Of a stretch of DNA of 64,000 nt, positions 42,877 through 50,029 are shown piece by piece. The position numbers and the translations under genes were made by a program. How positions within the stretch are numbered: the first letter of the stretch is position 1; every line of letters begins with the position of its first letter. The stretch is from the NCBI GenBank assembly GCA_910588635.1, contig CAJUPW010000005.1:32617-96616 (forward strand), in the 5' to 3' direction. The notes beneath the pieces are model-generated. The model was not told the DNA's origin, did not search any database, and saw only the letters and a list, made by a program, of their open reading frames with translations. The DNA is from an uncultured Oscillospiraceae bacterium. GTDB taxonomy: Bacteria > Bacillota > Clostridia > Oscillospirales > Oscillospiraceae.

Positions 42877-44007
42877 ATGGAAAAAGCAAAGGTTTATTTC
42901 ACCGACTTCCACACCGAGGCCTTCGGCGACGGCCTGCCCACCAAGCTGAAAAAGCTGATAAAAAAGGCGGGGATTCAGAATCTGGACCTGGACGGCAAAT
43001 TTGTGGCCATCAAGATGCACTTCGGCGAGCTGGGCAACATCAGCTACCTGCGGCCCAACTACGCCAGGGCGGTAGTGGACGTGGTCAAGGAACTGGGAGG
43101 CAAGCCCTTCCTCACCGACTGCAACACCATGTACCCCGGCAGCCGGAAGAACGCCCTGGAGCACCTGGAATGCGCATGGCAGAACGGCTTTACGCCGCTG
43201 ACGGTGGGCTGTCCCATCCTCATCGGCGACGGCCTCAAGGGCACCGACGACGTGGAGGTCCCTGTCACAGGCGGTGAATATGTGGAAAAGGCCAAGATTG
43301 GCCGGGCCATTATGGACGCCGACGTGTTTATCAGCCTGACCCACTTCAAGGGCCACGAGATGACCGGCTTCGGCGGCACCATCAAGAACATCGGCATGGG
43401 CTGCGGGTCCAGGGCGGGGAAGAAGGAGCAGCACGCCAGCGGCAAACCGCAGATCGCCTCTGACGCCTGCCGGGGCTGCCGCCGCTGCCAGAAGGAGTGC
43501 GCCAACGGCGGGCTTGTCTTTGACGAGCAGAGCCGGAAGATGCATGTGGACGAGGCCCACTGCGTGGGCTGCGGCCGGTGCCTGGGTGCCTGCAACTTTG
43601 ACGCTACCTATTTCACCAACGACAACGCCCAGGCGGCCCTGAACTGCCGTATGGCGGAGTACACCAAGGCGGTGGTGGCCGGCCGGCCCCAGTTCCACAT
43701 TTCCCTGATTGTGGACGTATCTCCCAACTGCGACTGCCACGGGGAGAACGACGTGCCCATCCTTCCAAACATCGGCATGTTCGTCTCCACCGACCCCCTG
43801 GCCCTGGACCAGGCCTGTGTGGACGCGTGTCTGGCAGCCCAGCCCATGCCGGGAAGCCAGCTGGCCAGACATCTGGCCGACCCGGAGTTCCACGACCACC
43901 ACGACCACTTCACCAATTCCACCCCAGAGTCGGAGTGGCGCAGCTGCCTGGAGCACGCTGAGAAGATCGGCCTGGGCATGCGGGAGTATGAGTTGATTAG
44001 GATGTAA
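42877..44007 (+). CDS. DUF362 domain ferredoxin-like protein
   Basis: 376 residues. The DUF362 body (KVYFTDFHTEAFGDGLPTK, FVAIKMHFGELGNISYLRP, FISLTHFKGHEMTGFGGTIK, NIGMGCGSRAGKKEQH) holds two inserted 4Fe-4S motifs: CRGCRRCQKEC and CVGCGRCLGAC. A later cysteine pair (CDCHGENDVP) may add another ligand. Proteins of this type are abundant in anaerobes and presumed to move electrons; their substrates are undefined. Strong AGAAGGAG site. Monocistronic between its own promoter and a bidirectional terminator. Confidence 0.9.
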   Translation: MEKAKVYFTDFHTEAFGDGLPTKLKKLIKKAGIQNLDLDGKFVAIKMHFGELGNISYLRPNYARAVVDVVKELGGKPFLTDCNTMYPGSRKNALEHLECAWQNGFTPLTVGCPILIGDGLKGTDDVEVPVTGGEYVEKAKIGRAIMDADVFISLTHFKGHEMTGFGGTIKNIGMGCGSRAGKKEQHASGKPQIASDACRGCRRCQKECANGGLVFDEQSRKMHVDEAHCVGCGRCLGACNFDATYFTNDNAQAALNCRMAEYTKAVVAGRPQFHISLIVDVSPNCDCHGENDVPILPNIGMFVSTDPLALDQACVDACLAAQPMPGSQLARHLADPEFHDHHDHFTNSTPESEWRSCLEHAEKIGLGMREYELIRM

Positions 44008-44044
44008 AGGGAAGGCGCCTGTCACTAAATGCCCGTAGAAATTA

Positions 44045-44086
44045 ACGGACGCCGCAAGGATTATTTCACCTGCGGCGTCCGTTTTA
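44045..44086. terminator. Bidirectional terminator
   Basis: Perfect 12-base stem ACGGACGCCGCA / TGCGGCGTCCGT with a 14-base loop, flanked by T and A tracts, between converging genes. Confidence 0.85.
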
Positions 44087-44785
44087 TGATTTCCACGGGC
44101 GTTTTTTCTCTGTCCAGCCCTTTTCCTTCCAATAGATCATGTCCGCCTCATTCCAGCCGCGTTTGTTGAATTGGCGCATCAACGTAAAGAATGCTTTGGT
44201 TTGAACGGACGGCTTGACATGTCCCTGATTTTTTACTATTTTCTGAGCCAGCCTCGTAAGTTTTTTGTCAATCGCCGCCTTCTTCTTCGCGCTGACCCTC
44301 TCCCACGAGGTCTCCATCACCGCGACGCCAAATCGGTATGTCTTGGCGACGCCCCAAAAGAAGGTGCTGTGCGCCATATCCCGATTGGTACTTTTCATGC
44401 CGGCTCCGGCGGCGGTGGAGATACAGACCGTCTGTTTTTGGAACATTTTTTCTTCGGGGCGGTGTACCATCCAGCGCCATCCGTAGTGGTCCAGGAAGGC
44501 CTTCATCGCGCCGGTTACGTGGTAAACATAGACCGGACTGGCTAGAATGATAACATCGGCGTCATCCATTGACCGTGTGATGGGAGCCAACCTTTCAAAA
44601 TGGGGACAACTCAGCTCTGACTGCTTAAAACAGGTGTTGCAGCCAGTACAAAACGCGCCAAAATCCCTCGGTAAAAAGAATTCTTCCACTTCACCGTTCA
44701 GCTTTTCTGCCAGCAGTCTTGCGGCATGATAGGTGGAGCCCTGATGGCTCTGCCCATGTATGATGGTTATTTTCAATTCAGTCAC
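44084..44785 (-). CDS. NADPH-dependent FMN reductase / flavodoxin-like protein
   Basis: 233 residues. The first 150 form a flavodoxin-type fold: KITIIHGQSHQGSTYHAARL (phosphate loop), GCNTCFKQSELSCPH (a Cys-rich insert seen in the iron-sulfur flavoprotein-like group), DDADVIILASPVYVYHVTGA, and MKAFLDHYGWRW. The last 60 residues are basic and helical. Likely an NAD(P)H:FMN oxidoreductase. It starts at a GTG overlapping the end of the SdpI-like gene by eight bases, the last gene of a four-gene minus-strand run led by the xerC-type gene. Confidence 0.83.
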   Translation of the reverse strand: MTELKITIIHGQSHQGSTYHAARLLAEKLNGEVEEFFLPRDFGAFCTGCNTCFKQSELSCPHFERLAPITRSMDDADVIILASPVYVYHVTGAMKAFLDHYGWRWMVHRPEEKMFQKQTVCISTAAGAGMKSTNRDMAHSTFFWGVAKTYRFGVAVMETSWERVSAKKKAAIDKKLTRLAQKIVKNQGHVKPSVQTKAFFTLMRQFNKRGWNEADMIYWKEKGWTEKKRPWKS

Positions 44786-45146
44786 TTCTTTTTTCGCTGT
44801 TATCCTCAGAAAACGTATTTTTCAGCAGCAGGTCGATCATAAACACCGACACGCAGAACAGCGCCATCTGACCCACAATGAGCCACATCCAGAAGGTGGA
44901 GTAATTTTCCTTGAACAGGACCATCAAAAAGGCGCTGGCCGCGCCGCTGACCACCCCAGTGCGAGTCCACAGTTTGGCGCAGTGGCGGTGAGCGGCGGCC
45001 CAGGCCTCTGGATTGCTCCGGGTCAGCTCTGTGCTGTAGGCCAGACCCTTGGCCTGGTAGGGGGGAGGGGAGATTTTCCACATCAGCCCCACGATCAGCA
45101 TGGCGGCGGGGGACAGCATCACAAGGGCAAAATAAAATATGTACAT
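44778..45146 (-). CDS. SdpI/YhfL-family-like membrane protein
   Basis: 122 residues with three membrane helices. Between helices 1 and 2 lies the SdpI-type loop: GLAYSTELTRSNPEAWAAAH, matching the family's G-Y-R-T...N-x-x-x-W-x-x-A pattern in weakened form. SdpI is the immunity protein against the SdpC toxin in Bacillus; most relatives have unknown roles. AGAGAGGTG precedes the ATG. Overlaps the flavoprotein gene by eight bases. Confidence 0.7.
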   Translation of the reverse strand: MYIFYFALVMLSPAAMLIVGLMWKISPPPYQAKGLAYSTELTRSNPEAWAAAHRHCAKLWTRTGVVSGAASAFLMVLFKENYSTFWMWLIVGQMALFCVSVFMIDLLLKNTFSEDNSEKRSD

Positions 45147-45175
45147 GTTGACACCTCTCTAAATCTTGATTCAGG

Positions 45176-45643
45176 TCATTCAAACGCTCCAGTGATGCTT
45201 CCCGCCTGTAGAATCAGCCGGTCCGCCTTGCGCAAAAAAGTCCTTTTGCCAGCATAGCTGCTCAAATCAAGCCTTTGGGAAAGGCTATAGAGCGTTAAGC
45301 GATACATATGCGTTTTTCCCCTGGGCGGCTTGGGGCCCGCATACCGATGAAGTCCATAGCCGATTCCTTGTATGGCTCCACCCAGGGAGGATACCCTCTT
45401 TCCAGCGGGAACCGCCGGTGCAATCCGTTCCGCCGCCGGTATGTTCCAAATTACCCAGTGGGTAAAATTTTTAATCGGATGAGACAGGTCCTCCAAGGTG
45501 ACGGCCAAGGTTTCTGCCTCAGAAGACAGATTTTTTAGGATGAACTCGGGGGAGATATCCTGTCCGCGCCCTGTGTATTCGATGGGGAATTTGCCGCCGT
45601 CGCTTAGTCCGACACATTTAAAGTTCAATATTTCAGCCTTCAT
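45176..45643 (-). CDS. YbhB/YbcL family (PEBP-like) protein
   Basis: 155 residues of the phosphatidylethanolamine-binding-protein fold. Signatures: GRGQDISPEFILKNL (family D-x-S-P), LAVTLEDLSHP, FTHWVIWNIPA, and GGAIQGIGYGLHRYAGPKPP, then GKTHMYRLTLYSL. Small-ligand binding is presumed; function in bacteria is unclear. The ATG at 45643 lies within the end of the upstream recombinase gene (11-base overlap), indicating one transcript. Confidence 0.88.
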   Translation of the reverse strand: MKAEILNFKCVGLSDGGKFPIEYTGRGQDISPEFILKNLSSEAETLAVTLEDLSHPIKNFTHWVIWNIPAAERIAPAVPAGKRVSSLGGAIQGIGYGLHRYAGPKPPRGKTHMYRLTLYSLSQRLDLSSYAGKRTFLRKADRLILQAGSITGAFE

Positions 45644-46637
45644 TGTCCATATTTTCCTCATTTTTAGGCTTTTTTCGCTGCTTGACTCGCCCCAACGGGT
45701 TGGCTCTGGCGGCGGTGCGCAGGTCCTCGTTGTCCACGTGGGTGTAAATCTGGGTGGTGTTCAGGTGATCGTGGCCCAGCACCTCCTGGAGGGTGCGCAC
45801 ATCCACGCCGTTTTGCAGCATCAGGGTGGCGGCGGTGTGGCGCAGCTTGTGGGAGGAGTATTGGGAGCTGTCCAGTCCGGCGGCGGCCAGATGCTTCTTC
45901 ACCAGCTTGTGGACCGCCGCTGTGGAGATGCGCCGGCGGTTCTGGAGGGTGACAAACAGGGCGTTTTGATCTACCAACGTTAGGGTATCCCGCTCGGTGA
46001 GCCAGTCCTCCAGCGCCCGCTGACAGGCGTCGTTGAGGTACAGCATCCGTTCCTTGTTGCCTTTGCCCAGTACCCGCAGTTGATCGACTCGAACGTCCGT
46101 TTTATTCAGGCTCACCAGCTCGGAAATACGCAGGCCGCAGTTGAGAAACAGAGTCAGGATGCAGTAATCACGGGTAGAATTTTTGCCGTCCACACTGTCC
46201 AGAAGCTCCAAACTTTCGTCCAAATTTAGGTATTTGGGCAGAGATTTCTTCAGCCGCGGCGAGTCCAGGTCCTGGACCGGGTTGGTATCCAGCAGCTTGG
46301 CCTTATTGGTCAGATACTTATAGAACGACCGGATGGTAGCGACCTTGCGGGCCCGGGAGGCGTTGTTCAGGCCGCGGTCCCGAGACAGGTAGTTCATGTA
46401 GGAATAGATGTCTGTGAGCGTGACATCTCGTACCAGAGCCAAATCGGCATCGTCGATGGAAACATCGTCCAGCGGCATATCCTTTGGAATCAGATTTTTG
46501 TTCTGCTTGAGAAAACGGAAAAAATTCCGCAGGTCTAAGTAGTATTCGTCAACCGTTTTCCGAGAGTGTCCCTGGATGGTCTCGTGGTAGACCAGGAAAT
46601 CCCGGAGAATGGGCGGCGCTTCGGTGCGGTAGTCCAT
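45633..46637 (-). CDS. xerC: XerC-type tyrosine recombinase
   Basis: 334 residues, slightly longer than classical XerC. N-terminal SAM-like domain (LRDFLVYHETIQGHSRKTVD, RDRGLNNASRARKVATIRSF) and catalytic residues: Arg in LNCGLRISELVSL, Lys in VLGKGNKERMLYL, His-x-x-Arg in SHKLRHTAATLMLQNG, His...Tyr in VLGHDHLNTTQIYTHV. Its start is 44 bases from a dif-like palindrome, and it leads a run of three further chromosomal genes. It is read here as the chromosomal partner of XerD (34543-35424) rather than as a phage integrase, because it lies outside the phage's direct repeats; this is inference. Confidence 0.85.
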   Translation of the reverse strand: MDYRTEAPPILRDFLVYHETIQGHSRKTVDEYYLDLRNFFRFLKQNKNLIPKDMPLDDVSIDDADLALVRDVTLTDIYSYMNYLSRDRGLNNASRARKVATIRSFYKYLTNKAKLLDTNPVQDLDSPRLKKSLPKYLNLDESLELLDSVDGKNSTRDYCILTLFLNCGLRISELVSLNKTDVRVDQLRVLGKGNKERMLYLNDACQRALEDWLTERDTLTLVDQNALFVTLQNRRRISTAAVHKLVKKHLAAAGLDSSQYSSHKLRHTAATLMLQNGVDVRTLQEVLGHDHLNTTQIYTHVDNEDLRTAARANPLGRVKQRKKPKNEENMDNEG

Positions 46638-46680
46638 AAATGGCCCAAAGACTTCAAAATCAATATTCAGCCTCCACTAA

Positions 46681-46711
46681 GATCAACAAAATTTTTATTT
46701 TGTTGACCTGA
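46681..46711. other. dif-like recombination site, left end of prophage
   Basis: Two 11-base arms, GATCAACAAAA (46681-46691) and TTTTGTTGACC (46698-46708), are inverse copies with one mismatch and flank a six-base centre TTTTTA: the 11-6-11 layout of Xer recombination sites. The right arm plus TGA is repeated directly at 53812-53825. The site lies 44 bases from the xerC-type start codon. Its sequence differs from the Bacillus dif, so dif identity is inference from layout. Confidence 0.65.
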
Positions 46712-46774
46712 CGCTGTGCACCATTTTGAAGCCTCGGCTGCCCTCCCTTCTGCTTTCACTGTAATTTTGGTATC

Positions 46775-46803
46775 AGTATAGCACGCTTTTTCCAGCGGGT
46801 CAA
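46775..46803 (-). promoter_or_regulatory. Minus-strand promoter aimed at the xerC-type gene
   Basis: Read on minus: TTGACC (46803-46798), 17-base spacer, TATACT (46780-46775). It lies inside the prophage left end and points out across the dif-like site. Its -35 is part of an inverted copy of the dif right arm (GGTCAACAAAA at 46798-46808). Confidence 0.65.
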
Positions 46804-46828
46804 CAAAACATAACTTTACCATTACCAA

Positions 46829-47668
46829 TCAGCGTTTCCGTTTTCGACTCCTGAACCATACCAGCAGCCGACTGAACACGGACGGCTGCCGTGGAGCTGG
46901 CAGGACGGCAAGCTCCCGTTGCCGGGTGCGCAGCACTGAGATCAAGGACAGGACAAGCTGCTGCTTCTGTTCCTGGTCATCCGCCGCGGGGACGCCGTTC
47001 CCCGGGGCCCCACCGCTTACGCGGTTCCCCCCGGCACAGACATCCCCGCCGGCGGTGACCATGTCAGAAAACAGCTTGTAGCTGTCATAGACCTCAGAGT
47101 AGCGCTTCCGGTACGGGAATACCGTCTGGTCCAGCTTCAGCTTGTTGCCGCCATACCAGTAGTAAATGGCGATGAACCAGGTACGGCCAAAGGTCAGCAG
47201 AGACAGGATAATTCCTCCGAAGCCGTAGTTGTTCAGCTTCCGGTGACGGACCTCCTCCTCTACCAATGACCGGATTTGCCGGTCCAGCATCCGGTCAGAC
47301 TGAGTAATTAGGATCACGTTGAAGCCAAGCTTCCGGTGCTGGGCGAAGAACGTCACCCAGGCGTTGCGGTCCTTCCGCCCAAAGTCCCGGCAGTTGAAGA
47401 TGATCTGGCACTCGTCAATGACAACCAGCGTCTGGCCCTCTTTCCCAATCTTGTGATGCTCCAGGGCGTAGGCCACCAGACGTTCCGCCGTCAGCTCCGA
47501 ATTGTCCCAGTATTCCACGTGAGCCCGCAGCTTCTTGCCCACGAAGCCTTCATTGACCGGGAAATTGCAGATCAGGCCTCTGTCCCGTTTCATCCAGCGG
47601 ACGATATCCTTGGCCGCGTGGAAGCTCTTTCCGCTGCCAGGCGTCCCCGTGTATAGTTGGATACTCAT
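46829..47668 (-). CDS. Zot-like morphogenesis ATPase (gpI equivalent)
   Basis: 279 residues of the zonula-occludens-toxin/gpI family, the hallmark protein of filamentous phages: an inner-membrane ATPase that drives virion extrusion. Walker A is GTPGSGKSFHA near the N-terminus, Walker B is TLVVIDECQIIF, followed by FFAQHRKLGFNVILITQS (sensor region). A membrane stretch lies at about 150-168 (FGGIILSLLTFGRTWFIAIY), then a C-terminal part ending in a basic tail (FRSRKRKR). It overlaps the upstream small gene by four bases (ATGA). Last gene of the phage operon. Confidence 0.92.
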   Translation of the reverse strand: MSIQLYTGTPGSGKSFHAAKDIVRWMKRDRGLICNFPVNEGFVGKKLRAHVEYWDNSELTAERLVAYALEHHKIGKEGQTLVVIDECQIIFNCRDFGRKDRNAWVTFFAQHRKLGFNVILITQSDRMLDRQIRSLVEEEVRHRKLNNYGFGGIILSLLTFGRTWFIAIYYWYGGNKLKLDQTVFPYRKRYSEVYDSYKLFSDMVTAGGDVCAGGNRVSGGAPGNGVPAADDQEQKQQLVLSLISVLRTRQRELAVLPAPRQPSVFSRLLVWFRSRKRKR

Positions 47669-47907
47669 TCAATCACCTTCACCCAGCGGAGCACGACCTG
47701 GTACACGTAGTAGACCGCCACGCAGGACAGCCAGGTCTCCAAGATGCCCACAAACGTATTGACCGGGATGAACCAGTTCAGCATCTGCAGCCACTCGTAA
47801 AACTCCGAGTTGGCCATGTCGTCCAGGATCACGAAGGGACTGGTGGGAAACAGCTCCACCACGCCCACCGCGAAGGACACCAGGACGTCAGACAGCGCGT
47901 CCCACAT
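47665..47907 (-). CDS. Small membrane protein, minor coat gpVI position
   Basis: 80 residues with two or three hydrophobic helices: LSDVLVSFAVGVVELFP, MLNWFIPVNTFVGILETWL and CVAVYYVYQVVLRWV. Start behind GGGGAGGGG. In Ff phages gene VI (a three-span minor tip protein) lies between III and I; size, topology and place match. The assignment rests on synteny; no sequence motif proves it. Confidence 0.7.
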   Translation of the reverse strand: MWDALSDVLVSFAVGVVELFPTSPFVILDDMANSEFYEWLQMLNWFIPVNTFVGILETWLSCVAVYYVYQVVLRWVKVIE

Positions 47908-47925
47908 GTAAAGCCCCTCCCCTGT

Positions 47926-49329
47926 TCACGCCGTCCATATCAGGCGTTTGGTGGCTCCAGCCAGCATCAGGCAGAAGCCTATGGTGCTTGTCCACCGGCT
48001 GATTTGGCCTATGATCGCATACTCGGAAAAGTCCAGGATCACCGTGGTATCCCCTTGCCAGCCGCCCACGTCATCCGCCAGCGGCTCCATAAAGTCTACC
48101 TCAAAGTACGGGGCTTTTGCCGGTGCGGCCAGGAGCTTAATTGCCCTAAAAAAGTCCCAGGGGATGGAGAAAGGGAAACGGCTTGTCAGCGCCTCCCCCA
48201 GAGCCGGTAGGCCCAGGTTGTCCACGTCGGTGATCTCCTCCGCTGGAGGGTCCACCACGGCTTCCCCCGCCGCTTCCATGGTTGCCGTCAGCTCACCGGC
48301 CAGCACGTCATCCAGCACGCCCTGGAGGACCATGTCAAGGTCCATCGTTGCTGCAGCTCCCACGTCCAGCGCTATCCCCTGTTCCGCTTCTATCCCTTCC
48401 GGGATGTAGGACATGGACGGAGCACGGTCGATAGACAAATCCGATTCGGAAAGATTTAATTTTGAAAGTTTAATAGAACGTCCTAAGATATTTGCCTCAG
48501 CAGAAAAAGTCCTAGTTTTATAAAAAGAGTCATTTAAACACTGAGGCCAGTAACGCATGAAACATAGATATGTATCGCCATTTAAATCATAAGGCACAAA
48601 ACAAAGATTAGAACAATACCAACCAGCCTCTTTTTGATTAGCCGAATAATTCATACCAATAGACACATCAGGGGACGAGGAAGAAAAAATAAAAAAATCC
48701 CAAATAGTATCCATCGATTCAACAGAAATTGTAAGATCAATATCAGAAGTCAATAAAATAGATACAGATGCACCAGGCAAAATAGCAGTAGAACCAAAAA
48801 TATTAGTACCTAACCTAGAATTTAAACGATCAATTTTATCATAATGCCCAAATTCATAATAAGTCCCATCTGCCGCAGTAAAACCAGATTGGGCATAAAT
48901 CTGATGTACCCCCACTTGCGTTGCATACTTCTCCGCCACCCACTGGGCAAACTCCATAAGTTTATCAGTGAGCATCCGACTAAGGACGAGCTTCCCACCA
49001 GTAAAAACCAAGTCCCAAACCCCAACCAGCCAGTCCTGGATCGTGATCCCGCCCAGCTCCGTGTCCAGGAACTCCTGGATCAGCCGCTGCACATTACTGA
49101 CCAGGGCGTCCCTGTCCATACCCTGGGTGACGAGCGGCAGACCACAGGCACAGAGATACGACGCCGCCAGCGCGGCCACGGAGCCTATCGTCAGCTCCGC
49201 CACCAGGGCCTCCGCCCTCTGCTGCGGGAGCATCAGTCCCAGCACCAACGAGAAGATCACCAGCCAGCAGCCCAGCTTCATGAGCAGCTTGTCACGCCGG
49301 GCGGCCAGGAACCGCGTTACCAGATTCAT
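47926..49329 (-). CDS. Phage adsorption / minor tip protein (gpIII-like)
   Basis: 467 residues. A basic start (RFLAARRDKLLMK) and signal helix (LGCWLVIFSLVLGLMLP) lead to a secreted body, with a C-terminal membrane helix near the end (ISRWTSTIGFCLMLAGATKR), the build of a gpIII-type tip protein that binds the host and releases the virion. Residues roughly 123-300 are encoded by DNA much poorer in GC than both ends (48481-48540 is 30% GC, 48241-48300 is 72%), implying a swapped receptor-binding module. The ATG at 49329 is chosen, six bases after GGAGGT; an ATG two codons upstream touches the site. Confidence 0.8.
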   Translation of the reverse strand: MNLVTRFLAARRDKLLMKLGCWLVIFSLVLGLMLPQQRAEALVAELTIGSVAALAASYLCACGLPLVTQGMDRDALVSNVQRLIQEFLDTELGGITIQDWLVGVWDLVFTGGKLVLSRMLTDKLMEFAQWVAEKYATQVGVHQIYAQSGFTAADGTYYEFGHYDKIDRLNSRLGTNIFGSTAILPGASVSILLTSDIDLTISVESMDTIWDFFIFSSSSPDVSIGMNYSANQKEAGWYCSNLCFVPYDLNGDTYLCFMRYWPQCLNDSFYKTRTFSAEANILGRSIKLSKLNLSESDLSIDRAPSMSYIPEGIEAEQGIALDVGAAATMDLDMVLQGVLDDVLAGELTATMEAAGEAVVDPPAEEITDVDNLGLPALGEALTSRFPFSIPWDFFRAIKLLAAPAKAPYFEVDFMEPLADDVGGWQGDTTVILDFSEYAIIGQISRWTSTIGFCLMLAGATKRLIWTA

Positions 49330-49384
49330 TCTCATACCTCCTTACAAAGTGAGCCCCGGTCTCCCGAGGCTCACTTTCTCTGCA

Positions 49385-49657
49385 TTACTGGCCCATGGAC
49401 TTGAACCAGCTCATGGCCTTCCGCGCCAGCCAGATCACACCGGCCACGCCAACGGCAATCGGCACGATGATCGCGATCATGCTCATAGCGTCGGACGCCA
49501 TACCCTGGAACCCCGTCTGAAACGCCGAGATCACCGTAGCGGACGTACCGGAAGCGCCGGAGGTATCCTCCCCTGCCGCAAAGGCGGAGACGCACATAGA
49601 CATGACCATCATAGCAAACACAGACAGGACCAGGAGCCTCTTCTTGATCTGCTTCAT
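49385..49657 (-). CDS. Major coat protein precursor (gpVIII-like)
   Basis: 90 residues with the full plan of an inovirus coat protein: a signal peptide (KKRLLVLSVFAMMVMSMC, cleavage after SAFA), a short polar acidic/Ser-Thr N-terminus, an amphipathic helix (FQTGFQGMASDAMSMIA), one membrane helix (IIVPIAVGVAGVIWLA) and a basic end (RKAMSWFKSMGQ) to face the DNA. The mature form is about 63 residues. The ATG at 49657 follows GGGGAGGTGAAAAGG. It lies immediately before the adsorption gene, as VIII precedes III in Ff. Confidence 0.88.
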   Translation of the reverse strand: MKQIKKRLLVLSVFAMMVMSMCVSAFAAGEDTSGASGTSATVISAFQTGFQGMASDAMSMIAIIVPIAVGVAGVIWLARKAMSWFKSMGQ

Positions 49658-49662
49658 CCTTT

Positions 49663-49821
49663 TCACCTCCCCATTATCTTAATCAATGCCTTAAAGCAGC
49701 CGACCAGGAGGCCAGCCGCCAGGACAACGAAACAAGCAGAAGCCATACCAATTGCCAGGACCTCAGGCACAGCCTCCAGGATATCCAGGCTCACCATGTA
49801 CTGCACATCGAAAAGCTCCAT
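49663..49821 (-). CDS. Tiny membrane protein, gpVII/gpIX position
   Basis: 52 residues with one membrane helix (LAIGMASACFVVLAAGLLVG) and a basic tail (KALIKIMGR); the start MELFDVQYMVSL follows GGCAGGTG. By position just before the coat gene it corresponds to the small tip proteins VII or IX of Ff phages, which start virion assembly. A decayed copy of its 5' part lies at 55736-55816. Confidence 0.72.
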   Translation of the reverse strand: MELFDVQYMVSLDILEAVPEVLAIGMASACFVVLAAGLLVGCFKALIKIMGR

Positions 49822-49822
49822 G

Positions 49823-50029
49823 TTACACCTGCCATATCCGAGAAAACATGAAGCCAATCGCACAGCCCAGGATTACACCAATCAACAGCACCACGGCCAG
49901 GAATGTCAGGCTGACATCAGCGTGCAGCTGCTCCAAGCAGCCATTTGTCTGAGCCAGCGCCTCCAGCACTGGCGTTAGGTCAGTCGGTGAGACCAACGTC
50001 TCATAGATCACGCGGCCGCTTTCCTCCAT
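49823..50029 (-). CDS. Small membrane protein, gpVII/gpIX position
   Basis: 68 residues: a polar, acidic 40-residue N-terminus (EESGRVIYETLVSPTDL) followed by one membrane helix (LTFLAVVLLIGVILGCAIGF). Start behind GGGGAGAGG; the start overlaps the end of the replication gene by 29 bases. Probably a minor tip protein or membrane assembly factor by synteny; no motif identifies it. Confidence 0.7.
   Translation of the reverse strand: MEESGRVIYETLVSPTDLTPVLEALAQTNGCLEQLHADVSLTFLAVVLLIGVILGCAIGFMFSRIWQV

Noticed and set aside
45633..46637. Phage-encoded integrase
   Set aside because: The gene lies outside the direct repeats that bound the phage and overlaps a chromosomal-type PEBP gene; a host XerC role fits better, though not proven.
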